In this document: positions 1-5,401 of the stretch, piece by piece
Layout: every line of letters begins with the position of its first letter
How positions within the stretch are numbered: the first letter of the stretch is position 1
Source of the DNA: an uncultured Collinsella sp.
GTDB lineage: Bacteria > Actinomycetota > Coriobacteriia > Coriobacteriales > Coriobacteriaceae
Length of the DNA: 7,168 nt
Assembly: GCA_934646865.1 (NCBI GenBank)
Contig: CAKUEU010000076.1
Coordinates: forward strand, 1 to 7,168
Direction of reading: 5' to 3'
The notes under the pieces: generated by a model
What the model was told of the DNA's origin: nothing
Databases searched by the model: none
The model's input: the letters and a program-made list of their open reading frames with translations, nothing else
Made by a program: the position numbers and the translations under genes

Positions 1-39
1 CAAAAGGCGAGCGGAGGCTCGTCAAAAGCTACAAAATAG
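1..39 (+). CDS. Possible C-terminal end of an upstream gene (partial)
   Basis: Reading frame 1 enters from the left edge and ends at TAG (37-39), giving a Ser/Gly/Lys-rich tail KASGGSSKATK, which is a plausible disordered C-terminus. A strong hairpin lies 21 bases after the stop, as expected behind a gene end. Only 12 codons are visible and the other two plus frames are also open here, so the frame choice is a guess based on the stop and the terminator. No function can be assigned. Confidence 0.3.
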   Translation, partial: QKASGGSSKATK

Positions 40-60
40 CGACGTACCAAATGATGGGAG

Positions 61-98
61 GCAAGCCGGAGACCTGTTGCTCCGGCTTGCTGTGTTTA
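61..98 (+). terminator. Rho-independent terminator-like hairpin
   Basis: GCAAGCCGGAG (61-71) and CTCCGGCTTGC (80-90) form a perfect 11-bp stem with an 8-base loop, followed by a moderately T-rich tail TGTGTTTA. It most likely ends the gene entering from the left. It sits only about 14 bases before the start codon of the deacetylase-like gene, so it could also act as a leaky attenuator in that gene's 5' UTR if transcription starts upstream of it. Confidence 0.6.
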
Positions 99-111
99 TG
101 GGGGAGGGCAC

Positions 112-1518
112 ATGCGCCAAAACGGATCCAACTTAAACGGGCGTTCGGGTGCGCGTCCGACGGCGCGCCGCGACCTGGGGCAGCTGCCCAGCGGTCAGCG
201 CCGCCGTCGCCGTAAGCCCGGCGCGATGTACCTCAACCATAGCCGCGGGTTTAGCGATCGCAGTGCGCGCATCGGCAACGGGCGCTCGCCGCGCCGACCG
301 TCCCGTCTGCCCTATGCGCTCATCGCCGTGGGTTGCGCACTCGTACTGTTTATCGCTGCCGTCGTGGGCTACGTCAACCGCAGCGTGGACGTGGAGCTCA
401 ACGGACAAAAGACCGCGGTGCGCGTGGGCTCTACGCTGCAGAAACTCATCGACGACCAGGAGTTGACTGACACCTACGACGCAGGCGACCTGCTGGCCGT
501 CGATGACAGCGTGCTCAAGCGCCATGGCGGCGAAAAGCTGTCGGTTAAGGTGGACGGCAAGCGCATAAAACAGGGCAAATGGGATAGCCGCGAACTTGAG
601 GGTGGCGAGAAGGTGACGGTCAAGGATGGCCGTAACACCTACGAGAAGCATGAGGTTCAGGCTACGGTTATCGAGCCCAAGCTCAAGGTCGAGGGCACGG
701 GCGCTATCGAGTATGTGCAGACGTGGGGCGTTCAGGGCCGCTCCGAGGTGTGGGTTGGTGAGCAGTCGGGCAAGACGCAAGACCGCGGCGAGGTCGTGCC
801 CGCCACCGATTGCGTTGTTGCGTGCGCCAGCGTGGCGCCCAAGGGCAACGAAAAGTACGTGGCGCTGACGTTTGACGAGGGTCCGAGCGGCGCGACCAAG
901 CAGATCTTGCAGGTGCTCAAGGAAAAGGGCGTCACCGCGACGTTCTTCCTTTCGGGCGATGCCGCGGAAGCCTCGCCCGCTACCGCCAAAGCGATTGTCG
1001 ATGCCGGGTGCGAGATCGGCTCCAATAGCTACAGCGATGATTCGCTCAAGGGCGAGGATCGCGAGACGGTGCGCAAGCAGATCACGAAGGGCACCGAGGC
1101 GATTAAATCGGCGACCGGCGTGAAGACGATGTTGCTGCGTGCCCCCTACGCCGCGTTTGACGAGCAAAACTGGATTGACTCGATGGACCTGGTGTCCGCC
1201 GTGGTTTCGTGGAATATCGATTCGGGCGACTGGCTGCTCAACGGCGCTGACGAGCAAGTATCGACCGTGCTCGATTCGGTGACGCCGGGCAATATCGTGC
1301 TGCTCACCGATAGAGACGAATGCGCCGAGCAGACGCTCGAGGCGCTGCCGCAGATCATCGACGGCCTTGTCGCCGACGGCTACAAGATCGTGACGCTCAG
1401 CGACCTGGTTAAGACGGACACGTCGCTGAGCAAAAAGCTCACCTCGCTGACGAAGGTCACCATGCCCAAGGACGCCGTGTTCCCCCAACTTGCCGAGGAC
1501 GATGACACCACAGAGTAG
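112..1518 (+). CDS. Membrane-anchored NodB-fold (polysaccharide deacetylase-like) protein, active site degenerate
   Basis: This 468-residue protein starts at ATG with a strong GGGGAGGG ribosome site (101-108). Residues 1-65 are basic and disordered (run of Arg near 30-34), residues 67-88 form one membrane helix, and the rest lies outside the cell. Residues 91-230 are a beta-rich region resembling DUF348/SLBB-like domains seen in Gram-positive wall proteins. Residues 247-432 match the NodB (carbohydrate esterase 4) fold, which normally removes N-acetyl groups from peptidoglycan or other glycans. The family motifs are recognisable but altered: TFDDGP is TFDEGP (253-258), the HTxxH metal site reads N305-S-Y-S-D309, RxPYG is RAPYA (343-347), the NIDSGDW motif (368-374) is intact, and LLHD is LLTD (397-400). 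Two metal-ligand histidines and the motif-5 histidine are therefore missing. The fold assignment is good; deacetylase activity is doubtful. It appears monocistronic. A later in-frame Met at residue 39 is possible but has no comparable ribosome site. Confidence 0.85.
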   Translation: MRQNGSNLNGRSGARPTARRDLGQLPSGQRRRRRKPGAMYLNHSRGFSDRSARIGNGRSPRRPSRLPYALIAVGCALVLFIAAVVGYVNRSVDVELNGQKTAVRVGSTLQKLIDDQELTDTYDAGDLLAVDDSVLKRHGGEKLSVKVDGKRIKQGKWDSRELEGGEKVTVKDGRNTYEKHEVQATVIEPKLKVEGTGAIEYVQTWGVQGRSEVWVGEQSGKTQDRGEVVPATDCVVACASVAPKGNEKYVALTFDEGPSGATKQILQVLKEKGVTATFFLSGDAAEASPATAKAIVDAGCEIGSNSYSDDSLKGEDRETVRKQITKGTEAIKSATGVKTMLLRAPYAAFDEQNWIDSMDLVSAVVSWNIDSGDWLLNGADEQVSTVLDSVTPGNIVLLTDRDECAEQTLEALPQIIDGLVADGYKIVTLSDLVKTDTSLSKKLTSLTKVTMPKDAVFPQLAEDDDTTE

Positions 1519-1526
1519 TCATTGGG

Positions 1527-1555
1527 TAGTCGTTTAAGAACGTCCCCAACGACTA
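1527..1555. repeat. Hairpin after the deacetylase-like gene, loop carrying AACGTCCCC
   Basis: TAGTCGTT (1527-1534) pairs perfectly with AACGACTA (1548-1555) around a 13-base loop, nine bases after the stop of the deacetylase-like gene. There is no T-run on either side, so it is a weak candidate for an intrinsic terminator and may only be a 3'-end stabilising hairpin. Its loop contains AAGAACGTCCCC (1536-1547), which resembles the two direct repeats at 5354-5392. Confidence 0.45.
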
Positions 1556-1629
1556 TGTCACGGATACGTCAGCGTTTGGTATGCCTGCAATGTGCAGCGC
1601 ATAAATTCGGTGCCGCAGCGCGATGCTGA

Positions 1630-1638
1630 TGCTATAGT
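1630..1638 (+). promoter_or_regulatory. Extended -10 promoter for the metal-transport operon
   Basis: TGCTATAGT matches the extended -10 consensus TGnTATAAT with one mismatch. No good -35 box lies at 16-18 bases upstream, which is acceptable for an extended -10 promoter. Transcription would start near 1643-1646, placing a leader of about 205 bases before the 1850 start codon and putting the structured RNA at 1654-1740 at its very 5' end. This is the only strong promoter-like match I see in the 330-base gap. Confidence 0.5.
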
Positions 1639-1642
1639 TACT

Positions 1643-1745
1643 GCGGTTAATGAGGGTCAAGAGAAAGGTTGCAGGTGAAATCCAAACCTCGACCATACAG
1701 TCGATGACCCCATGCAGGTGCTTTTTGCGCATGCACGGGGTGTGA
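1643..1745 (+). ncRNA. Structured leader RNA upstream of the MgtE-like gene (candidate riboswitch)
   Basis: Helix P1 pairs GGGTCA (1654-1659) with TGACCC (1705-1710). Inside it, P2 pairs AGGTT (1666-1670) with AACCT (1685-1689), and P3 pairs TCGAC (1689-1693) with GTCGA (1700-1704), sharing one base with P2. The result is a compact three-way junction. A second hairpin, 1708-1740, has three 4-bp helices (CCCC/GGGG, TGCA/TGCA, GTGC/GCGC) separated by single mismatches, with a TTTTT loop. It uses CCC 1708-1710, the same bases as the 3' strand of P1, so the two folds exclude each other, as in a riboswitch. The P2 loop GCAGGTGAAATCC resembles the GGTGAAAT element of FMN aptamers, but the second half of that aptamer is absent. 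The M-box 5' consensus is also absent. The position before ion-transport genes suggests Mg2+ or another metal as the signal; this is inference. Confidence 0.45.
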
Positions 1746-1795
1746 GCGTCGAGCGGCGTGCCGCCCGCGCATGCGTATACATATCCAATTGTCCA

Positions 1796-1825
1796 CGGAT
1801 GGCGTGCCCGTTTTGCCGCGATCCG
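1796..1825 (+). promoter_or_regulatory. Hairpin next to the ribosome site of the MgtE-like gene
   Basis: CGGAT (1796-1800) pairs with ATCCG (1821-1825), extended inward by GGC (1801-1803) with GCC (1815-1817) and a 3-base bulge. GGAT 1797-1800 could instead pair with ATCC 1783-1786, giving a second pair of mutually exclusive helices. The only T-run is TTTT 1811-1814 inside the loop, so this does not look like an intrinsic terminator; any control would act on translation. Confidence 0.3.
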
Positions 1826-1833
1826 CAGGAATA

Positions 1834-1866
1834 ATGATGGGGAGCACCATTGAATTATCTGAGTGA
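1834..1866 (+). promoter_or_regulatory. Ten-codon upstream ORF overlapping the MgtE-like start
   Basis: ATG 1834 follows an AGGA ribosome-site-like word (1827-1830) and encodes MMGSTIELSE, stopping at TGA 1864-1866. It overlaps the TTG start at 1850 in another frame and ends one base before an ATG at 1868 that is in frame with the MgtE-like protein. This layout would allow translational coupling or re-initiation at 1868. It may also be chance; no conservation data are available. Confidence 0.3.
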
Positions 1867-3694
1867 GATGCTCAAACTGCCGGTCTTGGACGTCGACGGC
1901 GAGAAGCTCGGCGTGGTCAACGATTTTGGTATTGCTACCGGCGAAGTTTTTCCGCACGTGACGTCGCTCGCGTTTCGCGGTCCCGGCAAGACGCCGTTTA
2001 TGATCAGCTGGCGCAAATGGGTCGACCGTATCGACGAGACGGGCGTGTACCTCAAGACGTCGGCCACCGAAATCCGCTTTTCGTACCTGCAGCCGACCGA
2101 GCTGCTGCTCGCGCGCGACGTTCTCAACAAGCAGATCGTCGACACGCAGGGCATGAAGGTCGTGCGCGTAAACGACATCAAGTTCTCCATGTCGGGCGAA
2201 AACCAGCTGCGCCTGCTGGGTGCCGAGGTCGGCGTTCGCGGTCTGCTGCGCGCCATCAGCCCCGCGCTCGAGCATGTCGTCGAGGGCTTTATGAAGCACC
2301 TGGGCAAGCCGCTCAGCGAGGACATCATCGCCTGGTCCTACATGGACCTGCTCGATCGCTCGACCAAGAACATCCAGCTCTCGGTGTCGCACAAGACGCT
2401 CGGCGAGCTGCATCCCGCCGACATCGCCGACATTATCGAGCAGCTCGACCCGCGCCTGCGTGCGCAGGTGTTCGCACAGCTCGATACCGCCCAGGCCGCC
2501 GAGGCCATCTCGGAGTTCGATGACGACGAGCTCATGACCGAGATGCTCGAGGGCCTGTCCGACACGGACGCATCGTCGATGCTGGCCATGATGGACCCGG
2601 ACGACGCCGCCGACCTGATCGACGAGCTCAGCTACGAGAAGGCCGAAAAGCTTCTGCGCCTGATGGGCGTCAAGGAGGAGAAGGCGATTCGTAACCTGCT
2701 GGGCTACGAGGAAAACACCGCCGGCCGTATCATGACCTCGGAGTTTGTCGCCCTACCCGCCACGGCGACAGTCGGCGATGCCATCGAGGCGATTCGCCAG
2801 CTCGACGAGGACTTCGAGAGCGTCTACTACGTCTACACCGAGGACCCGAGCGGTATGCTGACGGGCGTGCTTTCGCTGCGCACGCTGATCGTGGCCGACC
2901 GCGACGCCACGCTGGGGCAGCTCGCCTATCGCGACCTGGTCTATGTGTCGCCCGACGAGGACCAGGAAGACGTAACGGACGAGATGACCAAGTACGACCT
3001 GGTCGCCATCCCCGTCTGCGACGAGAACCGCCATATCTTGGGCATCGTGACCTTCGACGACGCCATGGACGTTATCGCCGAGGAGCACCAGGAGGACCTG
3101 CAGATCGCCGGCATCGGCTCGGGCGACAGCGCGTCGGACGACTCGACGAACGTGCTCAGCTGGTTTGTGCATCGCCAGTACTGGGTTGTCGTTTGGGGCA
3201 TTGCCTCGTGCATCATGGCAACAGTACTGGGGACGGCGCTCGGCTCCGCGCATCTGGTGGTGTTTCCCATGTGCGCCATGCCGCTCGTGTTGCTGGCCGC
3301 CTCGCGCATGGTGTCGTTCGTCAAGAACTACTTCCTGGAGTACGACGGCCACGACGACGAGCCCAAGCCGTACCTTGGATTCTTCTTCCAGAGCACGGGC
3401 ATGGGCCTGATCTTGTCGCTCGTGACCTACCTGTGCGCTCAGCTGGTGCGCACCGCCGCGTTCCCCGATGCCCCCATGTTCGAGGAGCAGCTCTTTACCG
3501 GGTGCTTTAATATCGCTGCCATCATTTGCCTGGTTGGCAACATGAGCGCCGTGATTTACCTGATGGTGCTGTTCTGGCGTGACGAGCATGACCTCAACAC
3601 GTCGGGCACCGCCATGAACGTCATTGCCGTCATGATCTCGTGTGTGGCGTATTGCATCGCCGCGGCGCTGCTCGCCATGTCAGTCATGGGTTAG
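1850..3694 (+). CDS. MgtE-like protein: PRC-barrel, MgtE_N, CBS pair and degenerate five-helix membrane domain
   Basis: The protein has 614 residues. The TTG start at 1850 has GGGGAG (1839-1844) five bases upstream; ATG 1868 is the alternative and would shorten it by six residues. Two PRC-barrel-like segments occupy about residues 3-80 and 84-135 (the second with RDVLNKQIVD and RVNDI). An MgtE_N helical superhelix covers about 180-290, rich in Asp/Glu (DDDE 224-227, DPDDAADLIDEL 249-260), followed by two CBS domains at about 296-350 and 360-415. In MgtE these parts bind Mg2+ and close the channel. Five predicted helices follow at about 443-464, 468-492, 507-534, 547-576 and 585-611. They align with the MgtE pore, but the GGNxGxQ signature after the TM2 proline (P478) is replaced by AASRMVSFV, and the TM5 pore aspartate has no counterpart. 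It is probably not an Mg2+ channel; I infer a membrane-bound sensor or regulator of the Nramp-like protein encoded 8 bases downstream. Confidence 0.85.
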   Translation: MNYLSEMLKLPVLDVDGEKLGVVNDFGIATGEVFPHVTSLAFRGPGKTPFMISWRKWVDRIDETGVYLKTSATEIRFSYLQPTELLLARDVLNKQIVDTQGMKVVRVNDIKFSMSGENQLRLLGAEVGVRGLLRAISPALEHVVEGFMKHLGKPLSEDIIAWSYMDLLDRSTKNIQLSVSHKTLGELHPADIADIIEQLDPRLRAQVFAQLDTAQAAEAISEFDDDELMTEMLEGLSDTDASSMLAMMDPDDAADLIDELSYEKAEKLLRLMGVKEEKAIRNLLGYEENTAGRIMTSEFVALPATATVGDAIEAIRQLDEDFESVYYVYTEDPSGMLTGVLSLRTLIVADRDATLGQLAYRDLVYVSPDEDQEDVTDEMTKYDLVAIPVCDENRHILGIVTFDDAMDVIAEEHQEDLQIAGIGSGDSASDDSTNVLSWFVHRQYWVVVWGIASCIMATVLGTALGSAHLVVFPMCAMPLVLLAASRMVSFVKNYFLEYDGHDDEPKPYLGFFFQSTGMGLILSLVTYLCAQLVRTAAFPDAPMFEEQLFTGCFNIAAIICLVGNMSAVIYLMVLFWRDEHDLNTSGTAMNVIAVMISCVAYCIAAALLAMSVMG

Positions 3695-3702
3695 GTGGTC
3701 GC

Positions 3703-4965
3703 GTGCAAAATACCAAGCAAAAATCGGGCACCAAGCAAAAGCTGACCATCGCGGCCATCTTTGGCGCTATGGGTCCCGGTCTGCTGGCGGCGCTTTCGGG
3801 CAATGACGCCGGCGGCATTGCAACGTATTCCAGCGCGGGCGCCAGCTATGGCTACAAGATGCTCTGGATGCTTCCTGTCATGACTGTGCTGCTCATCGTG
3901 ACGCAGGAGACCGCGGCGCGCTGCGGCTGCGTCACGGGTAAGGGCCTGGCATCGCTCATTCGCGAGCGTTTTGGCGTGCGCAAGAGCGTGTTGGCCATGG
4001 CGGCGCTGTTGATCGCCAACACGGCCGTGACCATCTCGGAGTTCGCGGGTATCGCGAGCGGCCTTGCCCTGTTTGGCGTGCCGGCGAGCATCTCGGTGCC
4101 GTTGGTGGCGCTGCTGGTGTGGATGCTTACCATGTCGGGTAGTTTCCAGCGCATCGAGAAGATTCTGCTGCTGGTGAGCTGCGTGTTCGTGACCTATATC
4201 GTCGCCGCGTTTATGGCTGGCCCCAACTGGGGTGAGGTCGCGGTCGACCTGGTCGTGCCTAACATTCAAAATGACCCCAGCTACGTGTCGCTCGTGGTCG
4301 CAACGATCGGTACCACCATCGCGCCGTGGATGATTTTCTTGGCGCAGAACAACGTGGTCGATAAGAACGCGGGCGAGGACGACATCGTGCTGCAGCGTAT
4401 TGATACCGTGAGCGGCTCGATCGCCGCCGATATCATCGCCGGCTTCATCATTATCACGACCGGCACGGTGCTGTTCCCGGCTGGTATTCAAATTAGCGAT
4501 GCTGCCGACGCTGCTCGCGCGTTGGAGCCCATCGCCGGTCAGTGGTCCACGGTGCTGTTCGCCTCGGGCCTGGTCGCCGCGAGCTTCTTGGCCGCCTGCG
4601 TGCTGCCGGGTGTTACGTCCAGCGCCATTTGCGAGGCATTTGGCTGGGAGCGCGGTGCCGATCGCAGCTGGGATGAGGCTCCGGTCTACCGCGGCATCAT
4701 TACGGCCATTATCGGTATCTCGGCCGTGCTGGTGCTCATGCCCGGTGTCGATCTGTTCCAGATTATGATGACTTCGCAGGTCATCAACGGCGTGCTACTG
4801 CCCGTGGTTCTGGTGTTCCAGGTGGTTATCGCCGCCGACCGTCACATTATGGGTGCCAACCGCAACGGCCGCGTGTGGAATGTGCTCACGTGGGCGACCA
4901 TCGGCGTGATTACGGTGCTGACAGTTGTCATGTTTGTGCTGCAGGCGATGGGTTACAGCGTCTAG
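3703..4965 (+). CDS. Nramp/SLC11-family divalent metal transporter, magnesium-type (NRMT-like)
   Basis: The GTG start at 3703 has AGGTGG (3693-3698) four bases upstream and yields 420 residues with about 11 membrane helices, the usual Nramp core. Family signatures are clear: GPGLLAALSG then AGASYGYKMLW in TM1-2, QETAARCGCVTGKGLA (68-83), and GLVAASFLAACVLPG in TM8. The metal site differs from Mn2+/Fe2+ Nramps: the TM1 DPGN motif reads D35-A-G-G38, and the TM6 MPH motif reads A207-P-W209, so the asparagine, the sulfur ligand and the TM6 histidine are gone. The TM3 acidic residue linked to proton coupling appears to be T110, while E113 is kept. These changes match the Nramp-related magnesium transporters (SLC11 clade NRMT, characterised in Eggerthella lenta), which carry Mg2+ and are not proton-coupled. 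I therefore infer Mg2+ uptake, with Mn2+ possible. The 8-base gap to the MgtE-like gene indicates one operon. The frame is open upstream to 3640, but that would overlap the previous gene and has no better ribosome site. Confidence 0.88.
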   Translation: MQNTKQKSGTKQKLTIAAIFGAMGPGLLAALSGNDAGGIATYSSAGASYGYKMLWMLPVMTVLLIVTQETAARCGCVTGKGLASLIRERFGVRKSVLAMAALLIANTAVTISEFAGIASGLALFGVPASISVPLVALLVWMLTMSGSFQRIEKILLLVSCVFVTYIVAAFMAGPNWGEVAVDLVVPNIQNDPSYVSLVVATIGTTIAPWMIFLAQNNVVDKNAGEDDIVLQRIDTVSGSIAADIIAGFIIITTGTVLFPAGIQISDAADAARALEPIAGQWSTVLFASGLVAASFLAACVLPGVTSSAICEAFGWERGADRSWDEAPVYRGIITAIIGISAVLVLMPGVDLFQIMMTSQVINGVLLPVVLVFQVVIAADRHIMGANRNGRVWNVLTWATIGVITVLTVVMFVLQAMGYSV

Positions 4966-4988
4966 CGTTTCTTTTGGGGCTTCGAGCG

Positions 4989-5019
4989 GGCCGTAGCGAT
5001 GGACTGCGGCCTGTTTTTT
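4989..5019 (+). terminator. Rho-independent terminator of the metal-transport operon
   Basis: GGCCGTAG (4989-4996) and CTGCGGCC (5004-5011) form an 8-bp stem with one G-U pair and a 7-base loop, followed by TGTTTTTT. It begins 23 bases after the stop of the Nramp-like gene and is the clearest intrinsic terminator in the window. Confidence 0.85.
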
Positions 5020-5045
5020 GCTTGCTATAGGGGGTTAGTTATATA

Positions 5046-5281
5046 GCAGTGGGCAAAAAATGCCAAATATGAGTACTGTTGCTAGGGCGATAGCATTTAT
5101 ATGCAAGAAGATAATATACATAATCTAGAGTGTGTACATTAAAATTCGCCTCAACAGGCTTTAGTCCAGCTAGGTTGGCCGCTCTAGGGGTTTACAGGGA
5201 TCGCTCGGGCGCCATTTTGGGCGGATTTGCCTGCTACTAAAATGGCAACAGTACTCATATTTGCCCTTTTTTGCCCACAGC
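5046..5281. mobile_element. MITE-like element with 37-bp inverted repeats
   Basis: The left arm 5046-5082 and right arm 5245-5281 are inverted copies matching at 34 of 37 positions; both include GCnGTGGGCAAAAAA at the outer end and CAAATATGAGTACTGTTGC at the inner end. The 162-base interior has no ORF of note, an AT-rich left half (about 5091-5150), and smaller hairpins: TGCTA/TAGCA at 5080-5095 and GCCATTTT/AAAATGGC at 5211-5246, the latter overlapping the right arm. I see no flanking target duplication. The size, arms and lack of coding content fit a non-autonomous miniature element or a large intergenic repeat; transcribed, it would fold into one long stem. It accounts for most of the intergenic stretch 5020-5281. 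Confidence 0.6.
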
Positions 5282-5300
5282 CCCTTGGCATGTTGTTACG

Positions 5301-5342
5301 AAGCCGCCCCTGGACTGGAATTTGACAGCCCAGGGGCGGCTT
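5301..5342 (-). terminator. Strong GC-rich hairpin, likely terminator of the acyltransferase gene
   Basis: AAGCCGCCCCTGG (5301-5313) and CCAGGGGCGGCTT (5330-5342) form a perfect 13-bp stem with a 16-base loop, about 60 bases beyond the minus-strand stop codon of the acyltransferase gene. The T-tract is poor on both strands (TTTCGCTT on plus, TTCGTAAC on minus), so efficiency is uncertain. The plus-strand operon already has its own terminator, so service to the minus-strand gene is more likely; bidirectional action is possible. Confidence 0.5.
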
Positions 5343-5353
5343 TCGCTTGTCGC

Positions 5354-5392
5354 AGGAGCGTCCCCAGGTGCCGGCATAAAAGGAACGTCCCT
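5354..5392. repeat. Direct repeat pair AGGA(G/A)CGTCCC around a TGCCGGCA palindrome
   Basis: AGGAGCGTCCCC (5354-5365) and AGGAACGTCCCT (5381-5392) are direct copies 27 bases apart, differing at the fifth and last positions. The perfect palindrome TGCCGGCA (5369-5376) lies between them. The block sits just beyond the stop of the minus-strand acyltransferase gene. A related word occurs at 1536-1547, also intergenic. Function unknown; it may be a dispersed genomic repeat. Confidence 0.4.
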
Positions 5393-5401
5393 AGCTGCAG
5401 G

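Noticed and set aside
6..23. Small hairpin GGCGAGC/GCTCGTC with TTTTG on the minus strand
   Set aside because: Seven base pairs with one G-U and a very short T-run, inside the probable end of a coding frame; nothing shows a minus-strand gene ending here.
133..1488. Long minus-strand open frame opposite the deacetylase-like gene
   Set aside because: It is His/Arg/Ala-rich with no recognisable domain, fully antisense to a well-supported gene; GC-rich codon bias opens such frames.
1654..1710. FMN riboswitch assignment for the leader RNA
   Set aside because: Only the P2-like loop matches; the second half of the aptamer (the repeated GGTGAAAT element and GGATG end) is not found, and the downstream genes are not flavin-related.
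1650..1745. 31-codon leader ORF (ATG 1650 to TGA 1743) within the structured RNA
   Set aside because: It has no ribosome site, lies about five bases from the predicted transcript start, and shows no run of regulatory codons; the base pairing explains the stretch better.
1553..2413. 286-codon minus-strand open frame across the leader and the start of the MgtE-like gene
   Set aside because: Antisense shadow without family features; the plus-strand protein has clear PRC-barrel and MgtE domains.
3214..3227. ATGGCAACAGTACT inside the MgtE-like gene, identical to 5242-5255 at the right arm of the inverted-repeat element
   Set aside because: It encodes ordinary membrane-helix residues (Met-Ala-Thr-Val-Leu) and the match does not extend, so I treat it as coincidence.
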